Shown: positions 6,363 through 10,276 of the stretch, piece after piece | Layout of the letters: each line of letters starts with the position of its first letter | How positions within the stretch are numbered: the stretch's first letter is position 1 | Assembly: GCA_001603685.1 (NCBI GenBank) | Contig: LUZO01000299.1 | Span: 1 to 10,276, forward strand | Source of the DNA: Bacteroidales bacterium Bact_23 | GTDB taxonomy: Bacteria; Bacteroidota; Bacteroidia; Bacteroidales; Lentimicrobiaceae | Direction of reading: 5' to 3' | DNA length: 10,276 nucleotides | Made by a program: the position numbers and the translations under genes | Notes under the pieces: model-generated | What the model saw: the letters and a program-made list of their open reading frames with translations, nothing else | What the model was told of the DNA's origin: nothing | Databases searched by the model: none

Positions 6363-6470
6363 TTCGCTGCGCCAGCGGCGAACTTTATCCGCCGTGGCGG
6401 ATAAAATAATCAAATCCGCCGCAGGCGGGTCAAATCTTCAAATTCCCGGCCTGTGGCCGGGGCTTCAAAT
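6363..6470. repeat. Cluster of four short GC inverted repeats at the 3' end of yebC
   Basis: In order: an imperfect TTCGCTGCGCCAGCGGCGAA (6363-6382); TTTATCCGCC/GGCGGATAAA with 10-bp perfect arms (6384-6405); CCGCC-GCA-GGCGG (6416-6428); and CCCGGCC-TGT-GGCCGGG (6445-6461). The last two are set between TCAAAT copies at 6410, 6430, 6438 and 6465. The 6384-6405 element extends the TCCGCC...GGCGGA core seen elsewhere. The hairpin at 6445 lies about 20 nt past the yebC stop and could help end that transcript, though no T run follows it. Confidence 0.75.
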
Positions 6471-6481
6471 CTTTTTCTGGC

Positions 6482-7192
6482 TTACCTCATATTGTGGAAA
6501 ACATTGGTGACATCGTCATCGTCTTCCATGCGTTCCAGCATCTTATCCACATCGGCCTGCTCCTCGGGAGTGAGGGTCTTGGTATCGTTCGGGATTCGTT
6601 CGAAGGCAAAGGTTTTAATGTCGAAGTGGTTCTCTTCCAGGTATTTCTGTATCGGGCCGAATGACTGAAAATCTGCGTAAATATGGATTTCGCCTTCATC
6701 GGTAAACACCTCTTCCACTCCAAAGTCGATCAGTTCAAGCTCAAGCTCCTCAATTTCGACACCCTCTTTCATGGCAACCTTGAATGAGCATTTGCGTTCG
6801 AACATAAAATCGAGCATGCCGGTTGTGCCCAGGCTGCCGCCGTTGCGGGTAAAATAGCTGCGGATGTTCCCTACGGTGCGGGTAGGGTTATCGGTGGCGG
6901 TTTCAACCACTACGGCTATTCCGTGCGGACCGTAACCCTCATATACCACCTCCTTGTAATCGGCAGAGTCTTTTGAAACCGCCCGTTTTATTGCCCTTTC
7001 CACATTCTCTTTGGGCATGTTTTCGCTTCTGGCGTTCTGAATCAGCAGCCTTAACTTGGAGTTAACATCCGGATCGGGGCCTCCTGCCTTTACAGCGATC
7101 TCAATATCCTTGCCCAAACGGGTAAATACCCTGGCCATATTTCCCCAGCGCTTCATTTTGCGCGCTTTACGGTATTCAAATGCTCTGCCCAT
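6482..7192 (-). CDS. yebC: YebC/TACO1-family protein
   Basis: 236 residues, close to the usual 240-250. It starts MGRAFEYRKARKMKRWGNMARVF, the Bacteroidota form of the family's MAGHSKW start, followed by AVKAGGPDPDVNSKLR, NMPKENVERAIKRA, YEGYGPHGIAVVVE, NPTRTVGNIRSYF and GGSLGTTGM, all family blocks, and it ends in an acidic EDDDDVTNVFHN. The family was long annotated as transcriptional regulators (YebC/PmpR). Mitochondrial TACO1 and recent bacterial work support a translation factor that relieves ribosome stalling at proline runs. Which role holds here cannot be told from sequence. The ATG at 7190-7192 (minus) fits the conserved N-terminus. It is a single gene, convergent with carB and divergent from the amidohydrolase. 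Its stop lies in GAGGTAAGCC, next to a repeat cluster. Confidence 0.95.
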   Translation of the reverse strand: MGRAFEYRKARKMKRWGNMARVFTRLGKDIEIAVKAGGPDPDVNSKLRLLIQNARSENMPKENVERAIKRAVSKDSADYKEVVYEGYGPHGIAVVVETATDNPTRTVGNIRSYFTRNGGSLGTTGMLDFMFERKCSFKVAMKEGVEIEELELELIDFGVEEVFTDEGEIHIYADFQSFGPIQKYLEENHFDIKTFAFERIPNDTKTLTPEEQADVDKMLERMEDDDDVTNVFHNMR

Positions 7193-7231
7193 ATTCTAAG
7201 AAACTGATAGGTAATACTTCTTTTTGGGGTG

Positions 7232-7239
7232 CAAATTTA
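7232..7239 (-). promoter_or_regulatory. Candidate -7 promoter element for yebC
   Basis: The minus strand reads TAAATTTG, a perfect TAnnTTTG, 39 bases before the yebC start. No good TTTG -33 element sits at the expected distance (the region reads CGCTTTTCGC), so the call is weaker than the one for carB. The rest of 7193-7453, between the divergent genes, shows no repeat elements and no clear promoter for the plus-strand gene. Confidence 0.4.
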
Positions 7240-7453
7240 AACGATTCCGCTAAAGCGAAAAGCGGTTTTTTCACAGAATTTTTTGTTGAATCCGGATTTA
7301 AGGGTAAAAAGCGGGTAACGACGGATTCTTCTGGTTTTCTCATATTCCGTGTCAGTACTGAACAGGGGCAAAAAGGCAGCGGGCAGGCTGTCAGATACGG
7401 GTTGGGCTAATGTAAGAGAAGGTGCAACTCCCTATTTATAAAGCATCTAAAAT

Positions 7454-8662
7454 ATGTTTCGGGCGGATTTCAATGCCAGGGGGCCATATCTTTGCCGGAA
7501 ATTTGAAGCTATGGTTGCCCCCTATATTGAGTTGCGTCATCAGTTGCACCGCTATCCCGAACTTTCGGGAAATGAGCGGATGACTGCGCGGCGCGTGCTC
7601 TCTTTTCTGCGACCGCTGAAGCCTGACAGGATTGTTACGCGGGTAGGCGGCCATGGCATCCTGGCTGTTTTCGACAGCGGAACCGAAGGCCCGACAGTAC
7701 TGTTCAGAGCCGATATGGATGCCTTGCCGCTGAATGAAACAACTCCGCTTGATTATGCCTCGGAAAACCGCGGTGTTTCGCATAAATGCGGCCACGACGG
7801 CCATACCGCCATTCTAACGGGACTGGCTGCCTATGTTGCCTGTCACCGTCCCTCCGGAGGCCGGCTGCTGCTGCTGTTTCAGCCGGCGGAGGAGACCGGA
7901 AAAGGAGCTTCGGCGGCACTCAGGAAGATAAAATGCTGCGGCTACCTTCCCGATTATGCTTTTGCCCTGCACAATCTGCCGGGCTATCCGCGCAATTCGG
8001 TGATTGTCAGGCACGGCACTTTTGCCGCTGCTTCCAAAGGGATGATTATCAAACTGAAAGGGAAGCCTGCCCACGCCTCGGAACCGGAGAAAGGGAAAAG
8101 CCCCGCAGCGGTTATGGCCAGGTTGATGGTTGATTTGCCTGCCCTCTCTGGAAACGGGAAGAAGCTTGGATATCAGGATTTTGTGCTGCTTACCCTGGTT
8201 CATGGCAACCTGGGAATGCCAGTTTTTACCTCCACCCCCGATGAAGCCGTGCTGATGGCAACCCTGCGCGCCTACCTGAACGAAGATATGGAAATCCTGA
8301 CCAACAGGGCAGTGGAGCTGGTCAAACAGCAGGCATCGGCGTCAGGACTGGGACATCACATCCATTTTACGGAAGAGTTTCCGGCAACCATCAACCACCC
8401 CGATGCCGTGGATGTGGTGTGCAATGCGGCGCAGCAGCTTGATCTTCAGGTGATAGAGGCAGGGCTGCCTTTCCGCTGGTCGGAGGATTTTGCCCACTTT
8501 GTACCTGAGAGCCGGGTTGCCCTTTTTGGAATCGGCGCCGGAGAAGAGCACCTTTCACTGCATCACCCCGATTATGACTTTCCGGATGATATTATCCCCG
8601 TAGCGCTGGAGCTGTGGAAGGAGATTTATCGGGGGGTGATGGGAGTAGGAGGTAGGAAGTAG
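7454..8662 (+). CDS. M20-family (M20D-type) metal-dependent amidohydrolase
   Basis: 402 residues of the family of hippurate hydrolase, IAA-amino-acid hydrolase and N-acyl-amino-acid deacylases, cytoplasmic zinc/manganese enzymes that cleave an amide to release an amino acid. Visible motifs: LRHQLHRYPELSG (27-39), FRADMDALPL (84-93), HKCGHDGHT (110-118, metal ligands Cys112 and His114), FQPAEE (142-147, catalytic Glu146 and metal-binding Glu147), ALHN (171-174, His173), a dimerisation domain about 190-300 opening GMIIKLKGKPAHAS, and LHHPDYDF (369-376). All key residues are present. The substrate cannot be inferred. The ATG at 7454 is used; ATG at 7511 (residue 20) would give 383 residues and still keep every motif, so the start is uncertain. 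The last residues VGGRK and the stop are encoded by a heptanucleotide repeat array. Confidence 0.93.
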   Translation: MFRADFNARGPYLCRKFEAMVAPYIELRHQLHRYPELSGNERMTARRVLSFLRPLKPDRIVTRVGGHGILAVFDSGTEGPTVLFRADMDALPLNETTPLDYASENRGVSHKCGHDGHTAILTGLAAYVACHRPSGGRLLLLFQPAEETGKGASAALRKIKCCGYLPDYAFALHNLPGYPRNSVIVRHGTFAAASKGMIIKLKGKPAHASEPEKGKSPAAVMARLMVDLPALSGNGKKLGYQDFVLLTLVHGNLGMPVFTSTPDEAVLMATLRAYLNEDMEILTNRAVELVKQQASASGLGHHIHFTEEFPATINHPDAVDVVCNAAQQLDLQVIEAGLPFRWSEDFAHFVPESRVALFGIGAGEEHLSLHHPDYDFPDDIIPVALELWKEIYRGVMGVGGRK

Positions 8663-8774
8663 GAGGTAGGAAGTAGGAGGTAGGAAGTAGGAGGTAGGAA
8701 GTAGGAGGTAAGAAGTAGGAGGTAGGAAGTAGGAGGTAAGAGAAAAGAAAAAAGACTAAAGTAAAAGGGAAAAA
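8645..8774 (+). repeat. Heptanucleotide array GTAGGAG/GTAGGAA overlapping the end of the amidohydrolase gene
   Basis: Alternating GTAGGAG and GTAGGAA make a 14-base higher-order unit repeated seven times from 8645 to about 8741, with G-to-A changes in two copies. After a slip of phase, A-rich 7-mers follow (GAGAAAA, GAAAAAA, GACTAAA, GTAAAAG, GGAAAAA). The first 18 bases are coding and supply the final VGGRK and the TAG stop of the upstream gene. Confidence 0.9.
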
Positions 8775-8777
8775 TAA

Positions 8778-8825
8778 GCCGGTGGGTGAGCGGAGTCGAA
8801 CCCGAGTCGAAGGCAAGGCAGAGGC
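8778..8825 (+). repeat. Dispersed hairpin element, amidohydrolase copy
   Basis: GGGT (8784-8787) and ACCC (8800-8803) flank the core GAGCGGAGTCGA (8788-8799), with the tail GAGTCGAAGGCAAGGCAGAGG. The lead GCCGGTGGG matches GCCGGTGGC at 2173. The arms differ from the copy at 2179 (GGCT/AGCC) by paired changes. Confidence 0.75.
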
Positions 8826-8837
8826 TAAGAGAAGTAA

Positions 8838-8885
8838 AAAGTAATCCGCCGCGGCGGAGACTAAAGTAAAAAGTAATCCGCCCCT
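8838..8885 (+). repeat. GC palindrome plus a broken second copy
   Basis: A perfect TCCGCCGCGGCGGA at 8845-8858 lies inside a 29-base segment (8838-8866) identical to 2078-2106. After GACTAAAGTAAAAAGTAA a second copy begins at 8877 (TCCGCC) but is interrupted after the left half, continuing CCTGAGAGG. Confidence 0.85.
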
Positions 8886-8921
8886 GAGAGGCTCAATCAA
8901 AAATGAGAACTCATAACTCAG

Positions 8922-8970
8922 AAATCTAAAATCTAAAATCTAAAATCTAAAATCTACAATCTAAAATTTA
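8922..8970 (+). repeat. Heptanucleotide array (AAATCTA)7
   Basis: Five perfect copies of AAATCTA are followed by CAATCTA and AAATTTA. The array starts within the 3' region shared by the convergent amidohydrolase and MCE genes. Sequence 8971-9063 up to the MCE stop shows only a short GTTTCC-C-GGAAAC palindrome (9021-9033) and no clear terminator. Confidence 0.9.
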
Positions 8971-9063
8971 ATCCACCGCTACGGGCAGAAACAGGAGAAA
9001 GGGATTTGAATTCCGGTTGCGTTTCCCGGAAACAGGTAAATCAGGAGTTGGAAATTATCAGAT

Positions 9064-10065
9064 TCACTCCTTAACCGGAGTCTGATATGGATTCTTTTTA
9101 GGGTTCCGGCCGAAAACGGAGATATGCACATAACGCTCGGGATGGAGGCGCATATCTTCGAGTAGCAGTTTCAGCTCATTCGATGAAGCTTCAAGCTCGT
9201 TGTACATCTTATCGTTGCTGATTAACTGGCCGATGGTTCCTTCGCCGCGCTCTATTTTTGCCGTCATGGCCTCGAAACTCGCCACGGTGCTGGTCAGCCT
9301 GTTCATGGTTTGGGCGATGTTGGCCTGAGCCAGGGAGTCGGTGATATTGGCTGTGTTTGAGAGGATTCTGTTGAGGTTGTTGCCATTCTCCTTCAGGTTG
9401 CTGGTAATGGCTTCCGCATTGCTGATGATTTTTGCCAGCCTTACCTTCTGACTTTCAACCAGCGTATCAACGGCAACGGTGGCTTTCTCAAGGTTGGCCA
9501 TGGTGTTGCGCAGGCTTTCAACGGTTCCCACCAGATTGTCGCGGGTCTGCCTGTTGAAAATATCGTTCAGGATATTCAGGACAGTATCGAACGAAGTGAT
9601 GAGGTTTCCTGTTTTCTGCATAATGGGTTCAACCATTTCATTTACCTCATCCTGAAGGCTTTGCTGTATCTGGCCAATCAGGGTGTCGCCCGATTTTGCC
9701 AGTTCGGGTGAATCGCCCGGGATAATCTGTATGCGGCGCGTTCCGAGAAGGTCGGAGCTGTATATGCGTGCAATGGAGTTTCGGGGAATGGCGATGTTGT
9801 CCGACATATACATTTCAATCACCACCCGGCCCGGCTGGTTCGGATGAAACCTCATCCGGCTTACCTGCCCGATTTCCAGCCCGTTGTAGGTAACGGCATT
9901 GGCTGTCATCATGCCGGCTACATTGTCGTAAACGGCGTAGAAGGTGCGTTGCCGTTTGAATATGTCCTTCCCTTTCAGGTAGTTGATACTCCAGATAAAG
10001 GCAGTGAGGGTGATCACTGTCAGCAGTCCGGTCTTAATTTCGCGTGTAAGTTTGAAATGTTTCAT
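9064..10065 (-). CDS. MCE/MlaD-family protein, inner-membrane anchored
   Basis: 333 residues. One transmembrane segment at about 11-29 (IKTGLLTVITLTAFIWSINYL) is followed by an MCE domain at about 38-116 (RTFYAVYDNVAGM, VTYNGLEIGQV, IYSSDLLGTRRIQIIPG). A long helical region from about 130 to 300, rich in N, L, T and E, probably forms coiled coils, and the tail is HPERYVHISVFGRNPKK, common in Bacteroidota members. MCE proteins are the periplasmic lipid-binding part of Mla-type transporters that move phospholipids between membranes. The permease and ATPase genes (mlaE, mlaF) are not in the window; they may lie elsewhere. It starts 17 nt after the stop of the upstream amidase gene, so the two are probably one operon. 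No own promoter is visible. Confidence 0.92.
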   Translation of the reverse strand: MKHFKLTREIKTGLLTVITLTAFIWSINYLKGKDIFKRQRTFYAVYDNVAGMMTANAVTYNGLEIGQVSRMRFHPNQPGRVVIEMYMSDNIAIPRNSIARIYSSDLLGTRRIQIIPGDSPELAKSGDTLIGQIQQSLQDEVNEMVEPIMQKTGNLITSFDTVLNILNDIFNRQTRDNLVGTVESLRNTMANLEKATVAVDTLVESQKVRLAKIISNAEAITSNLKENGNNLNRILSNTANITDSLAQANIAQTMNRLTSTVASFEAMTAKIERGEGTIGQLISNDKMYNELEASSNELKLLLEDMRLHPERYVHISVFGRNPKKNPYQTPVKE

Positions 10066-10082
10066 CGTGACTACAAAGGTAA

Positions 10083-10276
10083 TCAGTTTTTCAGTAGTTT
10101 TCTTGCTTCGTCCATACTAATTCGCTCCCCTTTCAGGAATGCAATGACAAAGGAGTCCTTGTATCCTTTCCTGTCAAGCATCTGCTTGATTTTCATAGCA
10201 TCTTCAATTGTAGATTCATTGCCGGCGGTATATTTGTACATTCCCTGATGAACATAATAATCTATCTTATCTATTC
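10083..10276 (-). CDS. N-acetylmuramoyl-L-alanine amidase, C-terminal SPOR-like end (5' part beyond the window)
   Basis: An open frame enters from the window's end and stops at TGA (10083-10085, minus); 64 codons are visible. The protein contains YYVHQGMYKYTAGN, AMKIKQMLDRKGYKDSFVIAF and LKGERISMDEARKLLKN. This (G)(L/M)YKYT-G followed by a helix and (F/Y)KDAF(V/I)(V/I)AF is the C-terminal SPOR-like module of Bacteroidota N-acetylmuramoyl-L-alanine amidases, which are often encoded directly before an MCE protein gene, as here. The catalytic domain is not in the window, so the enzyme name rests on the tail and context. Another SPOR-tailed protein is the alternative. SPOR modules bind peptidoglycan lacking stem peptides. 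Confidence 0.75.
   Translation of the reverse strand, partial: IDKIDYYVHQGMYKYTAGNESTIEDAMKIKQMLDRKGYKDSFVIAFLKGERISMDEARKLLKN

Noticed and set aside
7247..7271. CCGCT/AGCGG hairpin followed by six T between the divergent genes
   Set aside because: It looks like a terminator on the plus strand, but no plus-strand gene lies upstream of it; the 5-bp stem is weak and could be chance.
8592..8900. Minus-strand frame with repeated LLLPTSYFLPP
   Set aside because: The repeated peptide comes directly from the GTAGGAR array read backwards; no gene evidence.
2033..8970. CRISPR array
   Set aside because: The repeats are tandem 7-mers or short palindromes without uniform repeats and unique spacers, and no cas genes are present.
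1..10276. tRNA, rRNA, insertion sequence or prophage genes
   Set aside because: No cloverleaf, rRNA segment, transposase or phage protein motif was seen in either strand.

Overview
The window looks like chromosomal DNA from a member of the Bacteroidota, probably a free-living Bacteroidales-like lineage; the order is not certain. Four things point there: a type IX secretion (T9SS) cargo protein with a gliding-motility type B C-terminal domain, a YebC with the Bacteroidota-style N-terminus, an amidase-then-MCE gene pair typical of the phylum, and promoter-like sites of the TAnnTTTG class with A/T-rich translation starts lacking a Shine-Dalgarno sequence.

Layout. 1-2037 (+) is the 3' part of a large surface protein: SprB-type repeats, a cohesin-like domain, two Ig-like/PKD-like domains and a T9SS type B sorting domain. 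2038-2310 is a block of short repeats. 2374-2617 is a promoter and long leader with a 53-codon leader ORF and a strong intrinsic terminator ending 23 nt before carB. 2618-5836 (+) is carB, the carbamoyl-phosphate synthase large subunit, of a type resembling animal CAD/CPS1. 5837-6481 is repeats and hairpins between convergent genes. 6482-7192 (-) is a YebC/TACO1-family gene. 7193-7453 is a divergent upstream region without repeats. 7454-8662 (+) is an M20 amidohydrolase. 8645-8970 is another repeat block. 9064-10065 (-) is an MCE/MlaD-family lipid-transport protein, preceded in its operon by the C-terminal end (10083-10276, -) of an N-acetylmuramoyl-L-alanine amidase.

The genes are mostly unrelated housekeeping and envelope functions: pyrimidine/arginine precursor synthesis, ribosome assistance, peptide or conjugate hydrolysis, envelope lipid transport with wall remodelling, and surface display. 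Two things stand out. First, the carB leader has the layout of a UTP-sensing attenuator (leader ORF running through a terminator, with a U-rich stretch ahead of it), comparable to enterobacterial pyrBI. Second, a dense system of small dispersed repeats (heptanucleotide arrays, a 14-bp GC palindrome and a hairpin family with compensating stem changes) lies downstream of every complete gene and is absent from the divergent 5' region. In three cases the repeat tract begins at or before the gene's stop codon.
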